Of a stretch of 64,000 nt of DNA, positions 8,701 to 16,393 are shown one piece after another. Each line of letters opens with the position of its first letter. Within the stretch, counting starts at the first letter, position 1. Below the pieces are notes generated by a model. The model was not told the DNA's origin and ran no database searches. It saw nothing but the letters and a program-made list of their open reading frames with translations. The stretch is from Acidobacteriota bacterium (GTDB lineage Bacteria > Acidobacteriota > Terriglobia > Acidiferrales > UBA7541). Made by a program: the position numbers and the translations under genes. The stretch covers positions 1-64,000 of the forward strand of contig JAKBLM010000012.1 of assembly GCA_021832085.1 (NCBI GenBank), given 5' to 3'.

Positions 8701-9692
8701 ATCAACTCTTCCAGTGCACCCTCTACAACGAGACCACGGGTCTGTTCTACCTCGACTTGTTTGGCATTCCGGGCACGCAATATAGCAACGGCGCGCCGGC
8801 CAACTTCTACTACACGAAGCTCGGTCCCTACGCTTTCTACAACCAGCAGTATTCCTCGCTCTACGGCTGGCGCTCGATCGGCTACTCCAACTACAACGCC
8901 TTCCAGCTCACACTGACCAAGCGGATGTCGCACGGGTTGCTGCTGGACTTCAACTACACCTTCTCGAAGTCATTCGACATCGGTTCGGACGCGACCAGCG
9001 TCGGCATATGCGGCATCGGCTGTGGTCTCAGCAGCATAATCAATGCCTGGAACCCCAGCCAGATGTACGGCCCCAGCGATTTCGACTTGCGCAACCAGAT
9101 CAACGCGAACTGGGTCTGGCAGCTCCCCTTCGGCCGTGGCCAGTTCCTCGGGCGTAACGTGGGCAATGGCATCAACGAGTTGATCGGCGGCTGGCAGCTC
9201 TCGGGCATCGGCCGCTGGACCAGCGGCTTCCCGACCAGCGCCAATTCCGGTTACAACTGGTCGACCGACTGGGAACTGAGTGGCTTCGCCTCACTGACTG
9301 GCAATCCGATTGCGACGGGAACAACCAATGTTCAACCGACCAACACCAGCAGCTGCGTCCAGACCGGAGGACCAAACATGTTCGTGAATCCTTGCCAGGC
9401 CATCAACGGCTTCAGCTATGCCTATCCAGGAGGGTCGGGCGTTCGGAACCCGCTCCGGGGCGAAGGCTACGCGGGGTTGGACATGGGCCTCTCGAAAACC
9501 TGGCACATGCCGCATTTCGAGGGGAATACGCTCCAATTCAGCTGGAACGTCTTTAACGTGCTGAACCTCCACCGCTTCGATGTGGTCAGCGTCAATAACG
9601 AACTCGACCTCGGCACCGCGACGTTCGGCAACTACACCAGGTTGCTCACCAAGCCGCGGATCATGCAGTTCGCTCTGGTTTATCAGTTCTAA
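5715..9692 (+). CDS. TonB-dependent receptor with N-terminal carboxypeptidase-regulatory domain (Oar-like)
   Basis: 1325 aa. Signal peptide (about residues 1-27, ending AAWGQ). A carboxypeptidase-regulatory-like Ig fold follows at about 30-115 (GAVTDPSGAAIPGATITI... VPPGTYILTA). A plug-like region (about 125-250, with LLNTTNASIGQTM and LDGVDVND) precedes a long beta-barrel that ends in an aromatic C-terminus (ALVYQF) typical of outer-membrane proteins. It is the large outer-membrane receptor type expanded in Acidobacteriota; ligands are usually glycans, peptides or siderophores and cannot be assigned here. The start is GTG at 5715 or 5718; AGGAGG at 5706 favours 5718. A strong promoter lies upstream and an intrinsic terminator directly downstream, so it is monocistronic. 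Confidence 0.92.
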   Translation: MVWGKRIFARLFVVCATAFLATAAWGQASTTLRGAVTDPSGAAIPGATITITDTSISVTRKTTTTANGTYVFTQVPPGTYILTARAQGFSVYRQTGVVLRVALPATVNVSMKVGAVTQVVSVSGEAPLLNTTNASIGQTMGSTQIEQLPLLKRNVPNLLSLQPGVVYTGPRSDLYQYDTRSGAVNGDRSDQNSITLDGVDVNDQFTNKPFKSVLPVTDASVQEFRVTTSNFGAKEGRSAGAQIELVTKSGTNHFHGSLYEYNRSGVGEANDFFNKTSEAAAGLPNVPLHLVRNIFGGTIGGPIIHNRFFFFFNYEGRRVAQASSVVHTIPSMALRDGIIQYYCSSAADAANQCPGGSVTGLSGQKYTVAPGTYALNDTQLKGMDPLGFGADPAVLKYFNQYPVPNDTSVGDGLNFLGYRYAAPEHRSYNWMIGRLDYKLTRNGNQTLFIRGSGEDDTLNGPPFMPQGYILGGIPETTEKDLNKGFVAGYTALFGPHWVNNLRFGDTYQSVGISGNSSQPWIYIRELSQGINYGQRFTVPDYNIVDNVSWTHGSHNMSFGTNIDLIRRGSLSQTNSFSDGITNGDYMNPTHLAGTGGPLDPAANGYPAVSSGFVNGYDFPLVGLMGMVTEVDATYNYHLNPNGTGTPLAQGAAVPRNYAMDDYDFFWQDSWQALSNLTVTYGLNYALMGPISETNGQEVAPTFPLGQWFNERGVRMTKGLPSSGDPLISYAQAGSFYGKPGYYPWQTHNFGPRVGLAWMPHPHIGWMQKLLGRGGQTVIRAGFGMYYDHFGPALALAFDQNGAFGLATTLSNSAGSETVSSAPRLTSMNVIPHYDNNGVQIYATPPPAKFPETFPTSGPASFAIAYGLDSGIKTPYTYDIDFSVDRQLPGNMAIDLSYVGSMGHRLLVQADMATPYNLTDPATGISYFQAARRFSVLAREGVPPSALTNAAVGPTAQYWTDMMAKLAPGDQYNVNDPNYGFGCDNGGPTSSPVVAAYQLFQCTLYNETTGLFYLDLFGIPGTQYSNGAPANFYYTKLGPYAFYNQQYSSLYGWRSIGYSNYNAFQLTLTKRMSHGLLLDFNYTFSKSFDIGSDATSVGICGIGCGLSSIINAWNPSQMYGPSDFDLRNQINANWVWQLPFGRGQFLGRNVGNGINELIGGWQLSGIGRWTSGFPTSANSGYNWSTDWELSGFASLTGNPIATGTTNVQPTNTSSCVQTGGPNMFVNPCQAINGFSYAYPGGSGVRNPLRGEGYAGLDMGLSKTWHMPHFEGNTLQFSWNVFNVLNLHRFDVVSVNNELDLGTATFGNYTRLLTKPRIMQFALVYQF

Positions 9693-9720
9693 CATATTCA
9701 CAGGAAAGCCCTTACTTTCC

Positions 9721-9759
9721 AGCGGCCCGGCGGATTTCTCGCCGGGCCGCTGCCGTTTT
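9721..9759 (+). terminator. Intrinsic terminator of the TonB-dependent receptor gene
   Basis: Perfect 12-bp stem AGCGGCCCGGCG / CGCCGGGCCGCT (9721-9732 and 9740-9751) with a 7-nt loop, followed by GCCGTTTT. It begins 28 bp after the receptor stop. Confidence 0.8.
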
Positions 9760-9922
9760 CAGCCCCGGTTTCCTGCCAGGAGCCGGCTCGGGGAGCCGGT
9801 GGGGCGGGGGGCCTGCCGGCTTTTTCCGGGAACCGATTGCGGCCGGGCAACCAAGTGGAACCTGTGGGGCTTCCCATGCTAGAGTGTTGCAGTTTGTATC
9901 TTCAGTCGGAGGGGATCAACCT

Positions 9923-10141
9923 ATGCGTTTGCGTCTGATTGGAGTACTCGCAGCTTTGATGATGGTGGCGCCGGTGGCCGGCTTTGCCCGGACCGCGACG
10001 CCGACGGCTCCTGTTGCGGCGCTGGCTTCTGCTTCTGCCAGCCACAAGAAAAAGTGGAACAAGAAAAACAAGAAGAACAAGAAGAACGTCAAGAAAAACA
10101 ACAAAAAGATGACCAAGAAGGGAAAGAAGGGCGGCCGTTAA
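9923..10141 (+). CDS. Small secreted Lys/Asn-rich polycationic peptide
   Basis: 72 aa. A signal peptide (MRLRLIGVLAALMMVAPVAGFA, cleavage near residue 22) is followed by an Ala/Thr/Pro linker and a tail from about residue 40 made almost only of Lys and Asn in KKN repeats, ending KKGKKGGR. The ATG at 9923 has a strong ribosome-binding site (CGGAGGGG). The adenine-rich codons contrast with the GC-rich surroundings. No family is recognised. A mature peptide of about 50 residues with more than half Lys could bind DNA, polyanionic exopolysaccharide or membranes; this is inference. It is a single-gene unit bounded by terminators on both sides. Confidence 0.65.
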   Translation: MRLRLIGVLAALMMVAPVAGFARTATPTAPVAALASASASHKKKWNKKNKKNKKNVKKNNKKMTKKGKKGGR

Positions 10142-10176
10142 GCGCTCGCTTCGGCAGAACTTTCCGAACCTTACCT

Positions 10177-10219
10177 GAACATCCCGCATTCTCGCGGCGA
10201 GAATGCGGGATGTTCTGTT
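10177..10219 (+). terminator. Strong intrinsic terminator after the Lys-rich peptide gene
   Basis: A near-perfect long hairpin: GAACATCCCGCATTCTCGC (10177-10195) pairs with its reverse complement at 10197-10215, leaving a short GC-rich loop, followed by TGTTTT. Confidence 0.8.
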
Positions 10220-10374
10220 TTGGCGCGGCCATTTCCGGAGCGCTTTCCCGCCTCGCTTTTCTTTAGCCGAGCCTTCCGTTCTTTCCTTCCCGTATGTTTG
10301 CCGCCTCCGTGAAGTTTGCATACTCGTGCGACACTCGACTCGTGATAGAGTGCCGGCCAACGGGAGGGACCGAA

Positions 10375-11523
10375 ATGAACCGGAAAACGCCTTTCTTGCT
10401 GCCGGCGATGGCATTGTTTTTGGCGCTGAGCGCCACCGCGCAACCCGCTGGGCCGGCCCGCCAGGCCGGGAGTGCACGGCAGGCAAGGCTACGCAAACTC
10501 GGAGCGATCGTGGGCAGCCTGCACCCGCAGGAAGGGAACTATATCGTCCGCAATTTTCATTTCCAGGACGGCCAGACGATGGCCGCGCTGCGGCTGCACT
10601 ACACCACGCTCGGGCGTCCCCGGCGCAACGCACGGGGTCGGGTGACCAATGCGGTGCTCTTCCTTCATGGCACGGGCGGCTCCGGCCGTCAGTTCCTCAG
10701 CCCGCAATTTGCCGGCGTACTTTTCGGACCGGGCGAATTGCTCGACGCGCGCCGCTATTTCATCATCCTTCCCGACGACATTGGCCATGGCCTCTCGAGC
10801 AAGCCGAGCGACGGACTCCGCATGAAATTCCCGCATTACGACTACGCCGATATGGTGCGCGCCGAGCACCTGGTGGTGACGCGCGGGCTCGACGTCAATC
10901 ATCTGCGGCTGATCGGCGGCACTTCGATGGGCTGCATGCACACGTGGATGTGGGCCGAGGATTATCCCAATTTCATGGACGCCGCGCTCCCGCTTGCCTG
11001 CCTGCCGATCCAAATCTCCGGCCGCAACCGCATCATTCGCCGCATGCTGATGGACGACATTCGCGACGATCCCGCCTGGGAAAACGGCTATTACACCACC
11101 GAGCCCAAATGCGGGCTGCGCGGCGCGCTCGGCCTGCTCTTTTTCCTGATCAGCAGCCCGCTGCACGAGCAGAAGCTCTATCCCACACAGGCTTCCGCCG
11201 ATCGGTTCGCAGAGCATTTCCTGAAGACCGAACTCGCCCGCGTCGACGCCGACGACATGCTCTACCAATGGGATTCCTCGCGCGACTACGACCCGTCGGC
11301 ACGGCTCGGCCAGATCAAGGCCTGGGTGATGTATATCAATTCCGCCGACGACCAGGTAAATCCGCCGGAACTCGGCATTGCACAACGCGAAATCCGCAAG
11401 GTGAAGCACGGCACTTTCGTTCTGCTGCCGATCACCAGCCGGACGCGCGGCCACGGCACGCACAGCCTGCCGGCGATCTGGAAGCAATATCTGGCGAAGC
11501 TGCTTGCCGAGAGCCGGCACTGA
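10375..11523 (+). CDS. Secreted alpha/beta hydrolase, homoserine O-acetyltransferase (MetX)-like
   Basis: 382 aa. Signal peptide (MNRKTPFLLPAMALFLALSA, cleaved near ATA-Q) then an alpha/beta-hydrolase fold of the MetX-like class. The oxyanion region LFLHGTGGSG, the nucleophile elbow GGTSMG (Ser184), an acidic residue in NSADDQVNPPE and a late His in RGHGTH make a plausible Ser-Asp-His triad. Cytoplasmic MetX acylates homoserine, but export to the periplasm makes a biosynthetic role unlikely; an esterase, acyltransferase or lactonase is more probable. The ATG at 10375 follows GGGAGGGA. No operon partner is close. Confidence 0.8.
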   Translation: MNRKTPFLLPAMALFLALSATAQPAGPARQAGSARQARLRKLGAIVGSLHPQEGNYIVRNFHFQDGQTMAALRLHYTTLGRPRRNARGRVTNAVLFLHGTGGSGRQFLSPQFAGVLFGPGELLDARRYFIILPDDIGHGLSSKPSDGLRMKFPHYDYADMVRAEHLVVTRGLDVNHLRLIGGTSMGCMHTWMWAEDYPNFMDAALPLACLPIQISGRNRIIRRMLMDDIRDDPAWENGYYTTEPKCGLRGALGLLFFLISSPLHEQKLYPTQASADRFAEHFLKTELARVDADDMLYQWDSSRDYDPSARLGQIKAWVMYINSADDQVNPPELGIAQREIRKVKHGTFVLLPITSRTRGHGTHSLPAIWKQYLAKLLAESRH

Positions 11524-11646
11524 GGCCCTTCTTTTGCCTCCGACCGGGGCGCCCCGCACGTCGGCCGCAATCCGCAACGATTCCCCTTGCGTGAGCACGC
11601 TTGCTCTGACAGGTTCGAGAAAACACGTCCTTCGCGGGGAAAAGCC

Positions 11647-12269
11647 ATGGAACAAGGCGGCGAATTTCGGCTGGAGGGAATCGGGATTCTCATGCTAGGA
11701 GTCAGCGATTTGCAGCGGGCGGTCACTTTTTACACCGAAACGCTTGGCTTGACGCTGAAGTCGCGAATTCCGGGTTTCGCATTTCTCGACGCGGGCCGGT
11801 GACTCTGGCGCTGAGCGAGCCGCTCAGCCGCGCGCTTGGCAAGGAACCAGGTGCGGTGGAAATCGTCTGGCCCGTCGACGATGTTCGCCAAGTCCACCAG
11901 GCACTGCTTGCTCGTGGCGTTTCTTTCGTAACCGAGCCACGCAACGTCACCGGACAGAACTGGTCGGCCGTTTTCACCGATCCTGACGGACATCGGCTCT
12001 CGATTTTCGGGCCGGAAGGCCACGGGGAAACGACGGAAGCGTGGCCGAAAACGGCCGCCGGAGCACGGATTCCGCGTTTGTTGCCGCAGGCGTTTCCCGC
12101 AGGCATTTCCCGGTTGACAGCCCCAGCCCCGGTCCCTAGAATGCGTTCGGGTTTTTGGGGTTCGTCTTCTACTTTTCGGTCCCCACAGGCTCGGCACTGC
12201 CACCGCGTTCATCGTAAAGCCCTCACTGGATTTCGCGCGCGACAGCTGGTGGCGTCCGAACCGGCCTAA
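11647..12269 (+). pseudogene. Glyoxalase/VOC family protein broken by a frameshift
   Basis: The first frame from ATG 11647 encodes the first half of a VOC domain (IGILMLGVSDLQRAVTFYTE, then FLDAG) and stops at about 11802. The other half (VTLALSEPLSRALG... VDDVRQVHQALLARGVSF... FTDPDGHRLSIFGPEGH) continues in another frame. A single missing base in the GGGCCGG run near 11797 explains it. VOC proteins bind a metal and act in glyoxalase, dioxygenase or resistance reactions. Homology ends near 12020; the frame merely stays open to 12269, across a promoter. It may be a true pseudogene or a sequencing error. Confidence 0.7.
12114..12142 (+). promoter_or_regulatory. Strong sigma-70-type promoter for the 42-aa membrane peptide
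   Basis: Perfect -35 TTGACA (12114-12119), exactly 17 nt, -10 TAGAAT (12137-12142). The predicted start at about 12149 leaves a 146-nt leader before the ATG at 12295. Confidence 0.6.
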
Positions 12270-12294
12270 CATCAAGCAGGGAGTGTCCAAGCCC

Positions 12295-12423
12295 ATGTAC
12301 TTTCTCGCGGTCCTCGCCGTGTTGCTGGTGGCAGGCGGTCTCTTCGGCTTCATTCGCGCCAAGCGGACTGCCGCAAGCGAAGGCAGCGCTTCGTATCGGC
12401 GCGCAGGCTTTTCCGGGCAATAA
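12295..12423 (+). CDS. 42-aa single-pass membrane peptide
   Basis: Reads MYFLAVLAVLLVAGGLFGFI, then RAKR and a short Ser/Arg/Gly tail. The first 20 residues are one transmembrane helix; the tail is basic and probably cytosolic. A GCAGGGAG ribosome-binding site lies about 11 bases upstream and a near-consensus promoter 150 bp upstream, which is why I accept so short a gene. No family recognised. The 146-nt leader is long for such a gene and could hold regulatory structure. Confidence 0.5.
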   Translation: MYFLAVLAVLLVAGGLFGFIRAKRTAASEGSASYRRAGFSGQ

Positions 12424-12802
12424 TCGCCCTTCTGATTCCCTGACCTCCTATCAGCGCTGAGCGAAGTACCCGGGCAGCGTGCTGCACGGGCGCGACTCAG
12501 GCCGAACAGTACGAGTGTGCGCCAAGGGTCGATGGGTTGGATTCTGCTCTCCGACGAGTGTCCTAGTACCACCGGTAGTTCGTTTGCAGCTTACGAAAAC
12601 GGCGAAAAGCGTGTGAATGGTTGGCCAAGCGATTGACTGATCGATAACGTTATTACCCGGGTTCTATAGTAGGGCAACCCGCCAATTTGGGCGTCACTCT
12701 AAAGTGGGGTGGCTCGCTGAATCGCTGAACGGCGGGATTTCCGTTTCCGCCATGATTCCGAAGAAGGACGCTGAAAACTTCCGCTGGTTGAGGAGATCGA
12801 GA
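12424..12802. other. Intergenic region with an operator-like palindrome
   Basis: 380 bp without a gene. The palindrome ATAACGTTAT at 12644-12653 has the central-CG form of LacI/GalR operators and lies just before a -10-like TATAGT (12665-12670). A TTGACT at 12633 is too far from this -10 (26 nt) to pair with it. This is probably the promoter region of the DUF4382 lipoprotein gene. Confidence 0.4.
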
Positions 12803-14260
12803 ATGATAGGGAAAAGATTTCGCGACGGCATGACGGGTTTTGGAGTTTTCGGCTTGCTTGTCGTGGGTTTGTTCGCATTGGCGAGTTGCGGTGGCAGTTC
12901 CAGTACTGCTGGAATGGGCTCGGCCAACGTCACGATGAGCGATCCGCCATCGGACACCACATATAGCCACGTCTGGGTCACAATCGACGGCGTGGAGGCC
13001 ACCACGAGTTCCTCGGATTCCGGGTGGCAGTCATTGGTTTCCGATCTCAGTTCGACTGCTGGCAAGATCAAAGCCATCCAGGTTGACCTGTTGAACCTGC
13101 CGGCGAATGGGCAATGTCTGCTGGCCCAACTGGGCTCGACGCAGAGCTTGCCGGCCGGCAATTATCAGCAGATTCGCCTGATGCTCGTAGCCAACAACAC
13201 ACCAAGCTCCGATGTGACGCTGGAACCGTACGTCGGGGAAAGTTCGAGTGACGTCACGAACAATTGCGCTCCGGAGTGGAACTGTGCCCAGACGTCTCCC
13301 ACATCCACGCCGGTCACGCTCAACCTCTCGAGCGAGGCGCAAACCGGATTGAAGATTCCTCCGGGACAGGTTATCGGTGGACCGATTGACGTGGCCCAGG
13401 GCAAGAGCGTGGACATCAACATCGACTTCAACGCGGACCGCTCGATCGTCGAGGAAGGGAACGGGCAACTCCGGCTCGATCCCGTGCTCCTTGCCTATGA
13501 GGACAGCGGGGCCAGCGTGAACAACACCGGTATCAGTGGCCAAGTGGTCTCCGGAACCCTTTCGGGCACCACCGTGACAAATGGGAATGCGATTCCGGGG
13601 GCGCTGGTGGCACTCGAATATTCCGGCGCTTCCGTTCCTGATGGCAGCCTTACGGCCGACCTGATTGGCAACTATTTTGTGACGGCCGACTCCAACGGGA
13701 ATTTCGATTTCTGCCCGCTGCCTCCGGACACTACCTTTAATGTGGTCGCGGATGCCGGAACGTCCTCGGCCACAGCTACCACCGGCAACTACAACGCGAC
13801 GGTCATCACCAATGTCGGGGGTGGAAACCAGATTACGGTCCCGCTACTGGCCGAAAGCGGCGCCGCAGGAACGATCTCGGGTAACGTTACCGGATCGGGC
13901 GAAACTGCCAACTTTACAGCCGACATCTTTGCCCTCCAGGGGGCGACTTCCAGCCTGGAATTCACCGTACCTCTCTTCTCGGGGTCGTCGCCTGCGATGG
14001 CGCAAACCTCTGTCAGCTGCACAAGCAGCGGCTGCACGTCCTCGCCTTTCACCCTGTCGGTTCCGGCGAGCGCTCCCTTGGTTGGCAGCTTCTCGGCAGG
14101 CAACATTACCTGGCAGACCCCTGTCACCTCTGTCTCGTACAACGTCGCAGCGACCTGCGCATCGCCCCAGTATGGGAGCCCAACATTCAGTGGCCCGCAA
14201 ACCATGACCAGCGGCTCAATTACCCTTTCTTCGTCGCTGAAGCTCTCAGGCTGCAGTTAA
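12803..14260 (+). CDS. DUF4382 lipoprotein
   Basis: 485 aa. A type II signal peptide ends in the lipobox L-A-S-C, followed by GGSSS, so the protein is predicted to be lipid-anchored. A DUF4382 domain covers about residues 35-220 (VTMSDPPSDTTYSHVWVTID, later LPAGNYQQIRLML and KSVDINIDFNADRSIV). Downstream comes a carboxypeptidase-regulatory-like beta-sandwich (about 245-350) and a Ser/Thr-rich C-terminal part with four cysteines. DUF4382 proteins are common in Acidobacteriota and have no known role. The ATG at 12803 with GGAG 8 bases upstream is chosen over an earlier in-frame GTG that lacks a signal sequence. Confidence 0.8.
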   Translation: MIGKRFRDGMTGFGVFGLLVVGLFALASCGGSSSTAGMGSANVTMSDPPSDTTYSHVWVTIDGVEATTSSSDSGWQSLVSDLSSTAGKIKAIQVDLLNLPANGQCLLAQLGSTQSLPAGNYQQIRLMLVANNTPSSDVTLEPYVGESSSDVTNNCAPEWNCAQTSPTSTPVTLNLSSEAQTGLKIPPGQVIGGPIDVAQGKSVDINIDFNADRSIVEEGNGQLRLDPVLLAYEDSGASVNNTGISGQVVSGTLSGTTVTNGNAIPGALVALEYSGASVPDGSLTADLIGNYFVTADSNGNFDFCPLPPDTTFNVVADAGTSSATATTGNYNATVITNVGGGNQITVPLLAESGAAGTISGNVTGSGETANFTADIFALQGATSSLEFTVPLFSGSSPAMAQTSVSCTSSGCTSSPFTLSVPASAPLVGSFSAGNITWQTPVTSVSYNVAATCASPQYGSPTFSGPQTMTSGSITLSSSLKLSGCS

Positions 14261-14293
14261 ACTGTAATTCTTGCAGCGCCAATTTCCTTCCAT

Positions 14294-14329
14294 GCGGCGG
14301 CGGGCGCAACCCGCCGCCGCACTTTTTTT
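14294..14329 (+). terminator. Intrinsic terminator after the DUF4382 gene
   Basis: Perfect 11-bp GC stem GCGGCGGCGGG / CCCGCCGCCGC (14294-14304, 14310-14320) with a CGCAA loop, followed by AC and seven T. Confidence 0.88.
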
Positions 14330-14395
14330 AGGTGGGCAACGAACGAGAGATGGCGCGCCGGAAATGCGCTCCTCGCGCTGCGCGGGCGAGGCCGC

Positions 14396-15139
14396 TCAAC
14401 GGGATTCAGAAAAATCCACGAGGAGCGGCTCGCACAGCGGTTGCGGCAACAGTTCCAGCGCGGCCATTAAGATCCTTTTCTGCTGGGAAGCATCGCGCGG
14501 CGCGCCCAGCGGATAACCGAGCGGCCGGTCCACAGCCAGGGCGCGGGGCGGCCGAACGCGCTCGGTCACTTCCCGAAGCAGCGTGACGGAAACGGTGGGG
14601 ATGCCGGATTTTTCGATCACGCTCTGGATCAGTCCGACCGACTGATGGCACAAGGGTCAAACCGGCGTAAGCAGCACTGCATCGGCGCCGTCGCTGGCGA
14701 GGCCGGCAGCAACCGCGGGAGCGGAAGCGCCGAGCAGGCGCGCCGGAGCCGAGATCGATCCCATGAAGCTGAAATGGCGAGGCGCGAGGCCGCCCAGGCG
14801 GCCCTCGGCGCACAATTCCCTCAGGCGATCAAGCGGCAGCGCCAGATTGGCGTCCTGCTCGATGCCCGCATGATCGAAGGCGTCGCTCTTGTGGGCGATG
14901 CGGAGCGCCGCGAGGTGGGCAGCGGCGGGAATCTCGCGGAAGCTCACGTCGCCGCCGTGCACGCCGCGGTCGAAAGGCGGCTGGCCGGTCAGGTGAAAAC
15001 CGGCAGTGGTGACGACGGCGATGCGCGATTGCGCAAGCGGTTTCCGCAGCACCGCTCCCGGCCTCCAGTCGAAACGGCGATAGCGATAGGTCTCCATGAA
15101 AATGCGGTAGCTGAGCTTCAGATCGGAGAGCTTGGCCAT
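14396..15139 (-). CDS. Selenoprotein of the PrdB/GrdB (proline/glycine reductase B) family, in-frame UGA as Sec161
   Basis: 247 residues if the TGA at 14659-14657 is read as selenocysteine. Both flanks are in the same frame and both match the family. Before the TGA there is IAVVTTAGFHL, a VSFREIP motif, LPLDRLREL and GLAPRHFSFMG. Across it, VLLTPV-U-P-L-C-H-Q-SVGL forms a redox U-x-x-C (Sec161/Cys164). After it comes a Rossmann-like GIPTVSVTL and a normal TGA stop at 14396. GrdB/PrdB proteins reduce glycine, sarcosine, betaine or D-proline through selenol chemistry in clostridia. This short single-subunit version in a probable aerobe lacks the partner subunits nearby, so its substrate is unknown. 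A SECIS-like hairpin follows the TGA at the expected distance. A standard caller would split it into 160-aa and 85-aa fragments. The start ATG has only a weak ribosome-binding site. Confidence 0.88.
14628..14646 (-). promoter_or_regulatory. Bacterial SECIS element for UGA161
   Basis: On the coding (minus) strand, ATCAGTC and GACTGAT form a perfect 7-bp stem around the loop GGTCG. The loop begins 18 nt after the TGA, and the GGUC apical loop and spacing match what I recall of the E. coli fdhF SECIS. This is the element SelB binds to deliver Sec-tRNA. Confidence 0.85.
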
Positions 15140-15219
15140 CGGTCGATTCGAGCAAGCGCACCGTCACAGTAGCACAGAGGGAGAAACGGGCTGGCGGAGA
15201 ATAGCAGCCGCGTTCCGTT

Positions 15220-16344
15220 TCAGTCCGGTTCCTGCGTGACGATATGCACATCGACCGCCGGGGCGTCGCGGAGCAGGCGGTTCACGGCGCCCAAATAGCG
15301 GAACTTGCGCAGCCCGTCCACGGCCGAGCGGCCGAAGATGACCTGGGTGATGTGACGCTCGCGCACGAAGCCGGCGATCGTTTTGGCGACGTCGTTTCCT
15401 TTCAGCAGGAATGTTGTGGCGCCGAGGCTGCGGGCGAAGTGGAGATTGGCATCCCGAGTTTTCTGAGCCTGGTCGGTGGTGTCCTGTCCGGCGTCGACAT
15501 AGACGGCGTAGAAGTCGGCGTCCATGCGGCGGGCCATGCGGGCGGCGCGGGCAATCAGGTACTGGCTCTTGGGATTCGAGCTGATGCAGACGGCAAGCCT
15601 CTCGCGGACGGGCCAGGTGGCCTGGATGTCTTTCTGCTCCTTGTAGGTTTCCAGGCTCCGGTCGACCTGCTCGGCGATCTGGCGAAGCGCCAGTTCCCGG
15701 AGGGCGATCAGATTGCCGCGACGGAAGAAATTGCGGAGGGCCTGCTCCACTTTTTCACCGCGATAGACGTCGCCGCGCCGCATCCGGTTCTGCAAGGCCT
15801 CGGGCGTGAGATCGATCATCACCGCTTCGTCGGCGGACTGGACCACCCAGTCGGGGACGGTTTCGCGGACCTGAATGCCGGTGATGGTCCGGACGGTGGG
15901 TGCAATGCTTTCGAGGTGCTGAACGTTAACGGTGGAGAGGACGTCCACCCCGGCGGCGAGCAGTTCGAGCACGTCTTCGTACCGCTTGCGGTGCTTGCTG
16001 CCCGGGATGTTCGTGTGGGCCAGTTCGTCCACCAGCACAACGTTGGCGTTGCGCGCCAGGATGGCGTCGATATCCATCTCCTCGAACACCGTGCCCTTGT
16101 ACTCGATCTGGCGGCGGGGGACGGTCTCGAGCTGGCTGGCCAGGTCGGCGATGGCCTTGCGGCCGTGGGTTTCGACAACCCCGACCACAACGTCCTCGCC
16201 GCGGCTGTGCCGGCGTATCGCCTCGCTCAGCATGGTAAAGGTCTTGCCGACGCCCGGGGCGTAGCCGAGAAAAAGCTTCAGTGCGCCCCGCACCTTCCTG
16301 CGCGGGGAGACGGTTTCGAGCCACTGTTCGGGCGTCTTGGGCAT
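15220..16344 (-). CDS. kdpD: KdpD N-terminal half: KdpD sensor domain plus universal-stress-protein domain (stand-alone)
   Basis: 374 aa. It corresponds only to the cytosolic N-terminal part of KdpD. The P-loop GYAPGVGKT (about residues 28-36) and VVLVDELAHTNIPG make up the conserved KdpD domain (to about 210). A Usp-like domain follows (about 245-374; LAVCISSNPKSQYLIARAARMA and QVIFGRSAVDG). In full-length KdpD this part binds ATP and, in some species, c-di-AMP or K+, and modulates the kinase. The membrane and kinase half is encoded divergently from 16394. The two must interact in trans to sense K+ or turgor. It is co-directional with kdpFABC but separated from it by the inverted kinase-kdpE pair. 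Confidence 0.9.
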   Translation of the reverse strand: MPKTPEQWLETVSPRRKVRGALKLFLGYAPGVGKTFTMLSEAIRRHSRGEDVVVGVVETHGRKAIADLASQLETVPRRQIEYKGTVFEEMDIDAILARNANVVLVDELAHTNIPGSKHRKRYEDVLELLAAGVDVLSTVNVQHLESIAPTVRTITGIQVRETVPDWVVQSADEAVMIDLTPEALQNRMRRGDVYRGEKVEQALRNFFRRGNLIALRELALRQIAEQVDRSLETYKEQKDIQATWPVRERLAVCISSNPKSQYLIARAARMARRMDADFYAVYVDAGQDTTDQAQKTRDANLHFARSLGATTFLLKGNDVAKTIAGFVRERHITQVIFGRSAVDGLRKFRYLGAVNRLLRDAPAVDVHIVTQEPD

Positions 16345-16393
16345 GGGCGCCGCCGTTGCAACAGACAGGTGTAAGCTAGGCTAGAATAATCCG

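Noticed and set aside
11799..12269. Separate 156-aa gene starting at 11799
   Set aside because: It begins in the middle of a VOC domain without a ribosome-binding site and is the second half of the frameshifted gene.
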